A DNA stretch of 64,000 bases from contig JAKMXF010000266.1 of assembly GCA_024704765.1 (NCBI GenBank), positions 496,001-560,000 of the forward strand, given 5' to 3'. Shown one piece after another: positions 42,061 to 54,958 of this stretch (positions are counted from its first letter, which is position 1; every line of letters begins with the position of its first letter). The DNA is from Oopsacas minuta (Eukaryota > Porifera > Hexactinellida > Lyssacinosida > Leucopsacidae). Under the pieces are notes generated by a model. The model was not told the DNA's origin. It searched no databases and was given only the letters and a program-made list of their open reading frames with translations. The translations under genes and the position numbers were made by a program.

Positions 42061-43299
42061 ATGTCCGATTCTGTGGATATAAATCAAACGCATAGCAGCG
42101 TATGCAATAATGTAAACTCAGTACAGAGTGAACGCGAATCAGTTGAAAGTGTATTAAGTTGCTTCAGTGAAATGGAGGATGTTGATTTTGAAGAGGTTTA
42201 TAACCGATTGAGGTTAGATATACACGAAACGCTGGATGAAATCGTAGAGGAAAAGATGCAAGCGTTACATAAACGTATACAAGAGTTAGAACAAGAAAAT
42301 CAAGTTCTTCTAGAATGCAAAAACACAAATGAACAAACTGTCCAGTCGTTATCAATTAGTAACAGCAAGTTAAAGTTCGAGGTATTAACGTTACAAGAAG
42401 TTCTGAGCAAACAGGTAAATGGAGAAAGCGATAATAACCACATTTCAGCAAATAATACTCGTACAGCTCGAGACATCAAACAATTGAAGATCAGGAGTAA
42501 AAGTACAAATTGGAACAATGACGAGAACAACCCGATAGAAAATGACAATTGCTTTACACAAGATAATACCAAAATTGGAAACAAAACAAAGATTTTACTG
42601 GAAAGAAGCAAAATACTAAAACAAAATAGAACCAATTCATTTTCTGGCTTCTCTACATCAGAAACATCATCATTAGCAGACATGCCAGGTATTGTCAACA
42701 AGCATAAAATACTAGGTCGAACAGGGACAATACGAGGCTTCCAGAATACAGTAAAGAAGAAAGTAAGTTCATACAAACTGATCAATGATTCCTCTTTTCT
42801 ATCCTCACAAGTGCAGAGAATTGTAGAATCTGAATTAGAAAATGAGGAAGATAATTTCCCAGGGAAGCTAGTCGTGTATACAACCAGTTCTATCTTGGTT
42901 CGGGAAATATTTGATAATTGTAAGTTAGTGTTAGAAATTCTTACAAAGCATAAAGTTCAATTCGAGGAGAGAGACTTATTCATAAATCCAGGCTATGAAT
43001 GCGAATTGAAAGAACGTTTTCAAGACGGACAATGCAGTCTCCCTATCTTGTTTCTACGGGGTTATGTACTAGGAGACTGCAATAAAATGGTGCAATTGGA
43101 TGAAGAAGGAGAATTAATAGAACTACTCAAGGAATTTAAAAATGAATCTATAACAGAATGTCTACAGTGTAGAGGTAAGAGATTCACACAGTGCCTCTGG
43201 TGTCAGGGCAGTAAGAAAGGATTATTGAGTCTTAAGTGTAGTGTTTGTAACAAGAATGGTCTTCAACCTTGTTTTGAATGCAACAAACAAGAGAAGTAA
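42061..43299 (+). CDS. GRXCR-like glutaredoxin-domain cysteine-rich protein
   Basis: A 412-residue single-exon protein. An acidic N-terminus is followed by a coiled coil (about 57-118) and a Ser/Asn-rich linker. A glutaredoxin fold spans about 265-365 (KLVVYTTSSILVREIFDNCK ... FEERDLFINP ... LPILFLRGYVLGD). The C-terminal block at 368-409 has four CxxC pairs (CLQC, CLWC, CSVC, CFEC). This is the layout of GRXCR1/2 and plant ROXY-like cys-rich glutaredoxins. The CPYC/CxxC redox site at the start of the glutaredoxin helix is replaced by SSIL, as in GRXCR, so thiol reductase activity is unlikely. GRXCR proteins organise actin-rich protrusions (stereocilia). It is convergent with the GM130 gene. 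Confidence 0.85.
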   Translation: MSDSVDINQTHSSVCNNVNSVQSERESVESVLSCFSEMEDVDFEEVYNRLRLDIHETLDEIVEEKMQALHKRIQELEQENQVLLECKNTNEQTVQSLSISNSKLKFEVLTLQEVLSKQVNGESDNNHISANNTRTARDIKQLKIRSKSTNWNNDENNPIENDNCFTQDNTKIGNKTKILLERSKILKQNRTNSFSGFSTSETSSLADMPGIVNKHKILGRTGTIRGFQNTVKKKVSSYKLINDSSFLSSQVQRIVESELENEEDNFPGKLVVYTTSSILVREIFDNCKLVLEILTKHKVQFEERDLFINPGYECELKERFQDGQCSLPILFLRGYVLGDCNKMVQLDEEGELIELLKEFKNESITECLQCRGKRFTQCLWCQGSKKGLLSLKCSVCNKNGLQPCFECNKQEK

Positions 43300-43587
43300 A
43301 ACATTAATATTATATTATTGAAAATTGAAAAGAAGCTAGACATTATATGTGTTGTTGTCAAAAATACAGCTGGAGAAATGTGTTATACCCTGAGTATATT
43401 AGAAGCCAATTTATCGGTGCCTCTGGAACTAAGTTATAGAAATTTTACAAAGTGATCGATAATTGTATGAAATGTTAGAAAATTCGTATTAACCGTGTTC
43501 GTATAAATGATAGTCCATTCTAGTAACAAATATAATGCTATCAAAATGAATCAATTTTGCGGAGTATGAAAATATATACTGATTACG

Positions 43588-46500
43588 TCATACAACTAAC
43601 AATGAACCTGTACAACATGGACATGGCATATGTATACCATGATAATCCTGTATATTAGGTTCAAACACATCAATCCTATCTAAAAGCGTCATAATCTCTT
43701 GCTTTGTATCTTCTGCAGATAATCTAGTCAGAGAGGTATCTATATGCTGTACAGGGTATTTCTCAAGAACCTCTGATATTTCTGTCTCAGGGCTTTGGTA
43801 GTTTTCATCGTGTATTGGTTTACTAAGAGATAAATGCTGTACCAACTGTCTGAGTCTAGATATATCTTCTTGCATGCTACGTTTTTCGACCTGAAGTTGA
43901 TCTAACAAAACCTGTTTCTGTGAATACTGTATTTGTAGAGCTCTCCTCTGAGATTGGTATAGAGATACATACTCTCCTATAGTATCAGTCTCTCCTTCTA
44001 GTAGTGTAAGTAACCTCTCTTTGTGCTGTAGTCTATCATCTAGATCTGCTTTCTGTCGCATAACTTGTACAAACCTTACCTGCAAGCTATCAAATGCTGT
44101 CTGTAGGGCTTGAGTAGCAGGGATTGGAGGGGAGTATGCTCTCTGTTCAAGCAGGATAGGTTTGTCTTCTCCACTTATTTGTATGTCTGTTTCACTTAGA
44201 GATCGAGTTAAGTTGTGTTTCAATACTCTAGGAGGATTTAATTGGGTTTGTATAGAATCTTGCTGTAATTCTCCTAGTTTATTATCAAGTTGATCTCTCT
44301 CTGTTAAGAGACGATTTATATCTTGTTGTAAATCGTACTTTTCAACCTCTATTCTCTCTAAATGTGTTCCTAACTCCTTAGTTTCCTGTGCTAGTTCGCT
44401 GCTACGTAGTCTCTCCTGTCTGAGAGCCTCAGTCATAGATCTCTGATCAGCTAACTGTTCCTGAGAATCAAACAGGTCTTGTTCTGTTTTGCTAAGAGTT
44501 ACTCGTGTGTTCTCTAAGATCTCAGTCAGTCGTACTCGCTCTCTCTCCAGAGAGACTAGTTTATCGTGTACCTAGTGAAGACAATGCAATAACATTGGTA
44601 ATATACACCGGTTCATGCTAGTCTTAGAATAAGTGATCTCTATCTGAACTTATACATGTGTCAGTTAATCTCGAAAGAGAACAAATTGACATCCTTAGAC
44701 TTGAATAAATTTCAAAGTAATCAATTATTCTATAAATTTCTCAACTTTTGTTATGGACCTAAAGTGCAGCTTTGTATGGTGAATAGTTCGCAAAATAGCG
44801 AAATCCGCGTATTAGCAAGGAAAATTCTTACAAAATACGATTTGCTATAGGCGGTTTCCACTGTAACTCATACTGTTTGATTCGAAACGAATTTTGGATC
44901 AGTGGAAGGTTTCACGTCGTTTTGTGGTCACTCGAATATGATCGGGAATATTGTATCCCTAGTAACACAGGAATGTAGCAACATTCCATTCTCAAATTTT
45001 ATCCTAACACTTCAAGTGACCCCTTGGCCGCTAGGTAAGCTGAGTATAGTTATGCAAATATCATCCCTCTAAATGATCTTTAAACACGATTTTACTAGTG
45101 TTAGCTCCGCAGTCCATCTATTTTCTTCAAATTTCTTACAGAGTACCCTACCAACATTCCAGGGTTCTAAGGATTATATGTATTAATTCTTCATTGAAAT
45201 ACGTATTACACAACTTAAGTTTCATCTTGCCTCCCTTCAGGGGTCAAGATCCTCTCTGATCACAATGGAACAATTAAATGCATTATTCAATTATACCAAC
45301 AGGAAGAACCAGCTGCTTCATGATATACGTATGTCATCAAATCTTGAAAGAAAACTAGAATATTTATTAACTATTCAACTCAAATACTTAGAAACTTGCT
45401 TCCTATATGCAATTTATAGGAGGAAATAGTGAAATATTAACTTAACAATATATCTACCTTTTCCATGCTATTATCTCTCCTCTCCTCTCCAACTATCCGT
45501 CCTGCTTCTAAACTAGCTCTCACAGCTTGTAACTCCTGTTCCTTCTCTCTCACTCTCTTCCTGTGTTCCTCTCCTTCTCTTACTCTTCTCTCTGTCTCTG
45601 CTTGCAGCAGTCTACACTGCTCCTGCAGCTGTGAATACTGCTGTCTTGCATGTTCTGTATTCTGATCCATTCTCTCTTTTAGATTATGTATGTTAACCTC
45701 TGACCTAAATATTAATATTATGTCGTAAGTATGAGGTTTGTAATGCATGTTTAATCTTGCTCGAGCCACGCAACAAGTATTCAACAATAAGTATATTAAT
45801 CTGTTGATAATGAATATTAAAATAACAATACAATGGAAATATTTTGCACTTTTTCGAAATGATATTTAGTAGAATATATTTGAGAAAAGATAATAGGTTA
45901 CCATGATACACACTATATATGTCTGTAATCTGAACAGTACTGTTTCAATTGCAAAATAATTAGATATTTTGAACATTTTCCAAAAGTTATAAAATTTGGG
46001 ATCTGTTCGGGTTAGCGAGGTTCGGATGAGTGAGGGTCTACTCACTCTACTGTATGCTACTTACATACATTAACGTATTCTCAATACCTCCTTTGTATCT
46101 GGAATTTAATCATATTTAGTAATTATAATGGGAAATATTCAATTCTAGAAATATAATATCTAGAATATGAGTGATTGAATATATTTGAATAAATTCATTA
46201 AAAGACAAATATTTGCTGTTATAGTCACGTCGTAACGACATTGCAGAATTCCTTCCAGAGTTACTCCTCCTCACTAACTGCATAACAAATGCTGTAAATG
46301 AGCTTACCAGATAATAGCCATTCCCATAATGCCTTCTCATATAGTAAAATATTTTAGAAAATCAGCGTGCATTAATTAGCTTAGTCGTAATTACGGAATT
46401 AGTTATCACAGTAAATTATATTGTATACGAATAATAAATATTCTAAGGATAATTCAAGTAGAATTATGGGACAATGACTGACTAATGTACATAATACATC

Positions 46501-49500
46501 CTCTGACAAACTCAGTTCGTATTAAGTACATCTACATAATTAATTTATAGAGAACATAAAATTACAATAAAGAGGGTGAAGGAAGTTTGAGTTTATTTGT
46601 TAGACATGTAAGTATGAGCTACTGCTGTAAGAGTAGAACTAATAAGGTGAGTGTCATTAGATTTGATTTGGAAGTGTTGAGTAAGACTTGGGTTTTTCCG
46701 ATTAGTGAAGGCTATGTCTAGCATAGAGTCAGTTGGTGTCCACTCCCGTATATCTTTTATGCAAATATCCGGAGTAAGACGAGACAAATCGCTTGATTTT
46801 ACTAATACGACTGATTCAGAGCTTATAACCAGATAGGCATCTTTCTTATGACCCGTAGTCCCACTAGTGCTTACACTGAATATAATAGCTCCGCTTAGAA
46901 AGTTGGATTGGATAGTCTCTGTACACAGCTTCATGATATTCTCAACAGATTCGTGTTTGAGCTCTTCGAGTGTTTTCGCTATCTTAGTTTCTGCTAACTT
47001 GGTAACTGGTACTCCTCTGTGTATGAAGTCTCTCGGACTACTGTTGTAGCTTGTAGCAGTGTTCTGTATAGAATTGAGTGTGTGTAGACATGCGGCTACA
47101 ACACAAGCAGTATCTTCATTCTGAGGTATAGACCCTTGTACAGCAGGTAGCCATCTTTCTGCGAATAGAGTTTGTTCAGTCTTGGAGTTAAGGTATACTT
47201 GAAACATTTCTTTATTGAACTTAGCATCAGATGGTGGGCTTATTATCAAAATGTGACAGGCGGTTACCTTCTGTTCAGCAAGGCTAAGGCTTTTTGATAG
47301 TCTATTATAATAATTTGCAAAAGTTTTACTCTTCTTTGGATTAAGTAAATGTTTACTAGCCAACTTTTTGGGTTTGACACTTATCCTGGGACCGACTAGC
47401 AAATGGGACTGTACGAATTCGTATCTATTATCGAAGAATTTTGAGTAGCGATTAATCATATCTTGTACAGGGATGTTTATATTGATAACATCTTTGAAGA
47501 ATCCGTTTTGAACTGAAGCGAATTGTATGTAGAATAGAACGTAGTTGTCTTTGATAGAAAGATAGTCGTTCTGAGATTGAATAGCGATTGGTAGCGAATA
47601 TTCTGAGTGATCCTCTATATCCGCTAATCCATCGATTTCCAAAGCATCGTCACTCGTTTGGAATTGGTTATATGAACTTTTATTTGATTTTATTGACACT
47701 TTTTTAACTGAGTTCGATTCTGATTTTGTAAAGTCTCTTGTTAATATTGACATTTCTATTGAGATAGTGAGAATGGCGATAATATCTGAAGTTATATATT
47801 ATATTGCTTATAGAATTATTCATATTTCCACTCATTTATATGTGATTTTGAGAATTTGCATATATCTGTTAGAAAAATAGGGGTTTCGGTGTTATTTGCA
47901 CAGCTGAATTGCGGGGTAATATGCTCCCAAAATATTTAATATATTAAATAATGCAAACAACATAGATGTAGGTTGTAGGTGCATTAGTAACATGAATGTA
48001 ATTATAATTTGGTGAAGATAAGTAAATAACTAAGATCATAGATCGTAGCTGGGGGGTAACTAGTGATCCTGGAGAGAGGAAGAAGGGGTGATTATTTGCC
48101 TCTATTGTGGGATTATGATAGAATTTGAATGGGGAAGCGTCAAACGACGGGAAGCAATTGTCTCTAGTCTATCTCATTGCTATTTTAAATCATAATGAAT
48201 ATTTCATCAAAATTGTGCTCATCAATAGCTGATAAAGAAATTTCATCAATATTATACAAATCAGAATACTACTTGCCAACCTTCCAAGGATTATCCAGGG
48301 ATTTGATCTATGATTCAGAGGGAAGATCGCTATTCCAGGGAAAAAGTTATAAGGTTGATAAGTATGAGTGCGTATGGCTAAAGTGAACCTAGATGATTCA
48401 AACATCAAGGACGTACACACAACGAGATAAGAAAAACAATGATTGTACTGGCGAACAATTTTAGCTTTTCAAATGGTGTGTAATTCTATAAGCACATTTA
48501 TCATCATTTTAAGATGAGAATTTGTATACAGTTCTATGTCAGGAAAATGCTCCAGGGGCCGATTATTGTGCCAAGATCAATTTCTAGCCTTACTCTTCAC
48601 GATATTAGTTAATTTGACTAAGTTAAATCATCAAATTACCTTATGCAGTATCTACGTCGTAGTAGACTGAAGAAATGTGACTAGCGAATCACGTAACAGC
48701 CATTACACACCAATCAAACAATGCCATACTGCTACAATATTATACCTCACATATAAATAGATAGAATTTAATATAAATTGACAACAAATATTTCAAACAA
48801 CAACCATCACAAAAGATGACTTCAGTTTATCCAAAAAGCAACGTAAAATCGAAACACATAAAAAAACAGGCAGCAAAACCAAAAGGGAAATATAACAAAT
48901 TCGACTCCAGTAGTGATGATTTTGAACTTATAGGTCTCGAGGATATAGAAGATGCAGAATATTCGCTACCAATCGCTATTCAATCTCAGAACGACTATCT
49001 TTCTATCAAAGACAACTACGTTCTATTCTACATACAATTCGCTTCAGTTCAAAACGGATTCTTCAAAGATGTTATCAATATAAACATCCCTGTACAAGAT
49101 ATGATTAATCGCTACTCAAAATTCTTCGATAATAGATACGAATTCGAGCAATCCCATTTGCTAGTCGGTCCCAGGATAGGTGTCAACCAACATAAACTGA
49201 CCAGTGGATACTCGTTAAGTCATAAGAAAGATAAAAGAAGAGGCCATCTCAAGGATAGACTATCAAAAAGCCTTAGCCTTGCTGAACAGAAGGTAACCGC
49301 CTGCCACATTTTGATAATAAGCCCACCATCTGATGCTAAGTTCAATAAAGAAATGTTTCAAGTATACCTTAACTCCAAGACTGAACAAACTCTATTCGCA
49401 GAAAGATGGTTACCTGCTGTACAAGGGTCTATACCTCAGAATGAAGATACTGCTTGTGTTGTAGCCGCATGTCTACACACACTCAATTCTATACAGAACA

Positions 49501-52500
49501 CTGCTACAAGCTACAACAGTAGTCCGAGAGACTTCATACATAGAGGAGTACCAGTTACCAAGTTAGCAGAAACTAAGATAGCGAAAACACTCGAAGAGCT
49601 CAAACACGAATCTGTTGAGAATATCATGAAGCTGTGTACAGAGACTATCCAATCCAACTTTCTAAGCGGAGCTATTATATTCAGTGTAAGCACTAGTGGG
49701 AATACGGGTCATAAGAAAGATGCCTATCTGGTTATAAGCTCTGAATCAGTCGTATTAGTAAAATCAAGCGATTTGTCTCGTCTTACTCCGGATATTTGCA
49801 TAAAAGATATACGGAAGTGGACACCAACTGACTCTATGCTAGACATAGCCTTCACTAATCGGAAAAACCCAAGTCTTACTCAACACTTCCAAATCAAATC
49901 TAATGACACTCACCTTATTAGTTCTACTCTTACAGCAGTAGCTCATACTTACATGTCTAACAAATAAACCCAAACTTCCTTTGGACAGTTTTTTAAGACA
50001 TTTTGTACAATTGTGTGTATGCTAATCATGTACATTTAGTGTAAAGATTGATGTTATGTAGTTTGATTAAACCTTTCTAAACAATAAAATTAGAAATTTC
50101 TAACCATCAATCTAGGTTACAATATACAATCTTCAGCAAACCCATTATTGACTTCATGAATAGCGGGAGGGCAGCTAGCAATCTAGATTGCTGATTAGAA
50201 ACTACCTTCGAATTATAGCTCTATGTCGTATTGGAGAGTAAATGTAAATACTCATATAAGCCGTAAATAGTAGATAATATTAACAGTCGTAGCTTGATTA
50301 TACACGACAAGCCTACATACACTAACTACTTTGCTGCTTATTATTGTTCAGGGTTGTGATTAATAATAATTTCAATCAATATTAAAATGATAGATGGTTA
50401 TGAGAGAATATCTTAAAAAGATAACAATCATATTTATGGATTAAAGAAAATAGGAAACACAGATTGAATTTTTGTATTTCAATAAATAGTATCTTTGAAA
50501 ATCCGATTGAGTGAACTTGTAGATTATTGATTGAATTGGATTGAATTTGGATTATTTGGGAACCATTCAAAGAGTCTATCAATAACTTTAATCAATAGAA
50601 AAGGGATAAATACTAATAATTAACGGATAATATATATATCACAGAGAATTGCTCAATCAAGGTATTGTTATGCTAACGTCAGGTAAAATACTGTGAATCA
50701 GGGTCTATGTAGTTTGTTTTTGCTTTCTTATTGATTGGAATTTTCCTTCGTATTAGTTGATTATGCCTGCTAATTGTGGTTCTGTTTTCTTGCTATTTTA
50801 CTGTGGAAAGAGCTTTATTTCGCATTTCGTAGTTGTTGATTTGTTGTTTCAAAGGTATAATTGGGTGAGATCATCCACCAGTAACCTGATGTCCTGGTTT
50901 CGAATCCCAATCAGGCCTTACGTTTTTCGACCGTATTTACCTGAAATCTGTCTAAGATGGATAGAATACCTGCTTTAAGCAATTCCCTGTGATTAAATCA
51001 CTCAGCTATATATACAATACTCCGAGTTATTAAATGGTCGATATATAATCGATGATTTTATCGATTATCATTTGGATTGGCAACTCTCCATTTTCCGGAA
51101 TACCAAATACACATTCGTATACTTGTTTAGTCAAAACATAATCATGCTATACATATACAGAGCCCCGAAAAAATTCGCGAGAAATATTAAATAGTAATAA
51201 ATTAGAGTTTAGAGTACCATAATTCAATGAATAAGCACCGGAGAGTAACTCAAGAAAAATACAGTATTAATATCGGATAAATTAATGAACATATATTACC
51301 TGTCCTTTTCTTGTATTGATTTCTCTAAATTTACAGTCATCTTATCGAGTTGAGATCTCAGCATATTATTCTCTTCATTAACAGCCAAAACCTTGTCTTC
51401 TGCGGCTTTTCTCGCCTTCTCATTCTTTCCCTCGACAGGATAAGATCTATCTACTAGAATAGCATCTTCTAACTGTCTGGAGAGAGTTAAGCACTCTGCT
51501 TGACTGCTAGTTAAGTTGTGATTAGCTGATTCCAATCTTAGAGGTAAATATAACAATAAAACGATAAATGCCTTTGACATTAGGTAACTTATAACTCCAG
51601 GGGAAATAAAATATGTTGAAATAACGGATGCCCTTAATACCTTATTTAATGTTACCCAATCTCGAAAAAACCACAGCAATTTCAAATGGTTCATTTATCA
51701 AATAATCCATTATATTATGTATATTATTAACCATCCGAAGTTTAAGGAAGCATAATCTTACAAATTTGGTATCTCGATAGAGTTTTATCTTCTCACAGGG
51801 GTTAGAGATATCGGTTATTAACTGAATAAACTCTAAACTGTAAACTGTAAATACTAATTTTATGATAACATACAACAATCCATAAAACGGTTGTACAATT
51901 TTTAAGCAGGAAATTGGATAATTCCTTCGTATAGTCAGCTGCGTTCAATATATCACTAAAATAAGCAAACTAAAAACCTTACCAAAAAAGCTAATAACAT
52001 AAACTGATAAGATGTTAATACTTCATAAACATGGGTATAGTTGCAGAAAAGAAATAATACTAGTATGTTCCAGGTTATCATTTCTAACCGCGTTGGTAAA
52101 GGTGCTCAGGTGATTTTATCAAAAAATGCAAACAGTATGTATAATCACCCAAATATCCTTTTCTGTGCAATTACTGAGTAAAATCTCTATTACATATGAG
52201 ACTAATAGTAAAATATTTTGAAATTTAGAAGATCAAGAATTTTAGCGAAAACTGAAAACCCCAACTATTACGTTTGGGAATAAAATAGTTTTTGGCTTGT
52301 CAAGAAATATTAAACAATAGGATAAATAAATAAATAAACCTTCGGGGGTATATAGTAAATTCCCGTTATAACGAAGTGATTCTTACCCCCTATAACTTGA
52401 AAGTAATGGCTTTTACTCAGAATTCAGCTTAAACGAAATGAAACCGGTAATTACTAGAGTTTACTGTAGTATATTATTTATTTATGCTAGTGACACAAAC

Positions 52501-53682
52501 CTGGCTTGAAATTCTAACTTCTCCTGTTGACTCAGTTCGAATTGTGTTCTTAGTTGTATAATATCTTGTTCCTGTTTATTCTTAGTATCAAAGAGTTCTC
52601 TCTCAGAATTTATCAGCCTATTGGTGTCAACATCTGAAGATGCTTTCTTTTCTGTATAGAGTACATACAAATATAGATATGGAATTATATGAAATATAGA
52701 TTTTGTTCATGTGGCGCTTCTTATCGTAATATGACCATAGAATCACATGCTCACATGTACACGATATCACTAGAGAATTACGTCATCTAGATGTTAGTTA
52801 CCTAATGCTTCTCTCAGCTGGCTGTCTGACAATTGTTTATTAATTTTTAATTGAAGTAATTCACGCTCTAATTGATTAGTTTTAGTCTGCTCGCTTCTCA
52901 ATAGAGTCTGTAGCTCCATCTTATCCTCCGCAAGCACTGTAAGTGCGTTCTGTTGTGCTTGTGAGTTGGTAGAGGTAGGAGAAGGCCTCAAAGGAGGAGA
53001 TGATGAGACAGGGAGTACTGTTGAGTACTGTGCATGAGTCCTATAGAAATGAGTATTTACTTGGTACACCAAAAAAGTATTAAAAGTGAATAATTCTGGC
53101 AATTTCTAACCAGAACCTAAGCATAAATTAGTCAATGAATTAATTACTGAAAATTCATTGAACTCATGATTTACGTCAATAATTTGGTTGCGAGGACATT
53201 TATCAATCTATATTACTGGTTAGAAACCCTTTAGTACATAATTGATGTCGAAATATACGTCACCAACGAAATTGAGACTTCGACTAGTTGAAATCTAGCG
53301 AGTCCTCAAATTCGTCGGTAACATATACACTGTTCATTTCACCCATGTAAATCTATTGTTTAGGATAATACGAATAGCCAACACGAATAAGGATTCATTG
53401 TAACACTAACATATTTCTAGTGAAGTCAGTTGTAGTAGGAGAAATATTTCTGTTAGGTTCTACAGACATGTGTTGCAAGCTGCGTGATATACTTGACAAT
53501 TGTTGGGTAGATTTAGATCTGATATCAGAATATTTATGTGTATGTGTAACCTCAGGTAAAACATGGTGAGATTGAGTTACTCTCTGCTGAGGCAGACCCT
53601 CTTCTTTTTTCTCACGTTTATATTCCTTTAATTTCTTTTTCGCAAAGCTATGATAATTGCTGGGGGGATTTAATGATTTCAT
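43588..53682 (-). CDS. GOLGA2: Golgin GM130
   Basis: Six coding exons, 53411-53682, 52802-53040, 52501-52651, 51300-51536, 45458-45704 and 43588-44571, give 709 residues with every phase compatible (human 1002). The N-terminus KKKLKEYKREKK resembles the basic start of GM130 that binds p115 and importin. Long coiled coils follow, including a VLAEDKMELQTLLRSEQ block. The C-terminal region holds FVQVMRQKADLDDRL and GETDTIGEYVSLYQSQR (about residue 575), a GM130 hallmark. TKQEIMTLLDRI matches the human AQQIMQLLREM. It ends in GSLLVV, a hydrophobic C-terminus suited to the GRASP65 PDZ domain. The protein tethers vesicles at the cis-Golgi. It is shorter than vertebrate forms in the central coil. 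The 5.6-kb intron 45705-51299 hosts two other genes. The Tyr/Phe-rich C-terminus of vertebrates is replaced by CPCC. Confidence 0.88.
46593..47753 (-). CDS. Uncharacterised protein, possibly FERM-like; inverted copy A
   Basis: A 386-residue single-exon gene of unknown function. A basic, Ser-rich N-terminus (about 1-50) is followed by a globular region from about residue 55 to the end. Its middle (FAERWLPAVQGSIPQNEDTA ... CLHTLNSIQ) and last third (KDAYLVISSESVVLVKSSD ... IKDIREWTPTDSMLDIAFTN ... TLTAVAHTYM) loosely recall the F2 and PH-like F3 lobes of FERM domains. This is a guess from pattern only. It is an almost exact duplicate of the gene at 48816-49967, in head-to-head orientation, except in the first roughly 50 residues and about 30 residues near 110-150. 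Its position inside the GOLGA2 intron gives no functional clue. Confidence 0.8.
   Translation of the reverse strand: MSILTRDFTKSESNSVKKVSIKSNKSSYNQFQTSDDALEIDGLADIEDHSEYSLPIAIQSQNDYLSIKDNYVLFYIQFASVQNGFFKDVININIPVQDMINRYSKFFDNRYEFVQSHLLVGPRISVKPKKLASKHLLNPKKSKTFANYYNRLSKSLSLAEQKVTACHILIISPPSDAKFNKEMFQVYLNSKTEQTLFAERWLPAVQGSIPQNEDTACVVAACLHTLNSIQNTATSYNSSPRDFIHRGVPVTKLAETKIAKTLEELKHESVENIMKLCTETIQSNFLSGAIIFSVSTSGTTGHKKDAYLVISSESVVLVKSSDLSRLTPDICIKDIREWTPTDSMLDIAFTNRKNPSLTQHFQIKSNDTHLISSTLTAVAHTYMSNK
48816..49967 (+). CDS. Uncharacterised protein, possibly FERM-like; inverted copy B
   Basis: A 383-residue single-exon gene, paralogue of 46593-47753. Residues about 50-105 and about 145-383 are nearly identical to copy A; the visible changes near the C-terminal end are TT to NT and E to K. 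The N-terminus (KSKHIKKQAAKPKGKYNKF) and a block near 115-145 differ. The same tentative FERM-like F2/F3 pattern applies. It has clean start and stop, so both copies look functional. The promoters must lie in the 1.06 kb between the two start codons. Confidence 0.8.
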   Translation: MTSVYPKSNVKSKHIKKQAAKPKGKYNKFDSSSDDFELIGLEDIEDAEYSLPIAIQSQNDYLSIKDNYVLFYIQFASVQNGFFKDVININIPVQDMINRYSKFFDNRYEFEQSHLLVGPRIGVNQHKLTSGYSLSHKKDKRRGHLKDRLSKSLSLAEQKVTACHILIISPPSDAKFNKEMFQVYLNSKTEQTLFAERWLPAVQGSIPQNEDTACVVAACLHTLNSIQNTATSYNSSPRDFIHRGVPVTKLAETKIAKTLEELKHESVENIMKLCTETIQSNFLSGAIIFSVSTSGNTGHKKDAYLVISSESVVLVKSSDLSRLTPDICIKDIRKWTPTDSMLDIAFTNRKNPSLTQHFQIKSNDTHLISSTLTAVAHTYMSNK

Positions 53683-54958
53683 TCTAGCTAATAATAGATC
53701 TATGAAACAAAAGAGGTTACCTCAATTCATGTATAATTAGTTTTTACGATAGCATATTTCTAAGTATTCTGTGTCTATAACACATAATATATACGTAAGA
53801 CACACATAAGCAAGAAACGATGTTTGAACTTAGTTCTTACTGCTAACGTGCTAATCATACAACAAATTGAGGAAAAGGTGGGTAATACCAGATTAAAGTA
53901 AGAGAACAGGTGTCTCGTCGTCATAAATATATAAATTACTAATAAATAATTGTTAATATGGTGTATACAAGCTTTGGTAGACAACAAGGTGTTGTCACAA
54001 AATTGTATATACCACAACCACATTCCTGAGTAGTCAGGGAGAGGGATGGTTATTCGTTCCATTGAGGTATGTAACTATGTATATTGTGAGAAGAGTTATT
54101 AAAAATGAATTTAATAGAAGAAAATTTGCCAAAAACTACATTATACTGAACCAAGCTAAGCCAATGAAGATACACCTCAAAGTTTGTATATGTGGATCTA
54201 AGTCTTATATAATTACAAACTACTTTGGCCACTGTTAGTTGGAAACATACAGCTCCACCGCCCGTATCTGATTTGGCTATCGCAACAATATTGTCATTAT
54301 TTCACCATTTACTCAATGCAATTCAGCTACAGAGTGTATAATCTAGCTAATAGTACAATAGAGATTACATTTTCTTATCGTATACCATATTCTCATATCA
54401 AATTTAACTTTAGTCATTTTAATATTTTTATGAATGAACCGATTTTCCCGCTGATACGCCACAAAATAATGAGATAATGATAATGAACCGCCCGCATGCA
54501 TGCATGTTTATGGATCTCATATGGAGCTGAAACAAGTTCCTCATTAACATGGCCTTATACAGCGATTATCGATATCACCGATGATACATTTCAATAGACC
54601 TCGTTCAGAAACTTTGTCTGGTTATATATCTCATCAGTAAAATCTAGCCATTATCAGTAGATATTGAATAGGGATTTTATGTACCGGTAATAACTGTATG
54701 TATAAAACAATTCTTTAAACAATCAAATCTAACCCAATCAACCTCCATAATAAATTATTCAAAAAAGATGTAGGATGGTAACAATATTGTAATAGTTTAA
54801 CTGAATATATGAACTGTTGGATTAGATATAAGTTCTATTAATAGTGGAAAGTTAAGTAAGGATAAATGGATGTATTCTTGATCAATACTTACATTTATGA
54901 TAAATTATTCAATTAGAATAGTAGTACAGTACACGTATGAGTTCTGATGCAATTCTTA
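53683..54958. other. Spacer between GOLGA2 and KIF9
   Basis: No gene is supported. It contains the GOLGA2 5' region (possibly a 5' untranslated intron, since AG lies just upstream of the start) and the KIF9 3' untranslated region. There are short AT-rich tracts only. Confidence 0.4.

Larger units (their letters stand above)
45705..51299. other. 5.6-kb GOLGA2 intron with two inverted paralogous genes
   Basis: The GT-AG ends are in phase 2 (AG | G TCA). The intron contains the genes at 46593-47753 (minus) and 48816-49967 (plus). The 1.06 kb between their start codons and the flanks (45705-46592, 49968-51299) hold no further supported gene. A stretch at about 45990-46045 (tcgggttagcgaggttcgga) is a pogo-type MITE end. 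Confidence 0.6.

Noticed and set aside
50860-50930. tRNA-like B box (ctggtttcgaatcccaatca)
   Set aside because: The arm has an eight-base loop and its stem does not pair; no A box or cloverleaf can be drawn upstream.
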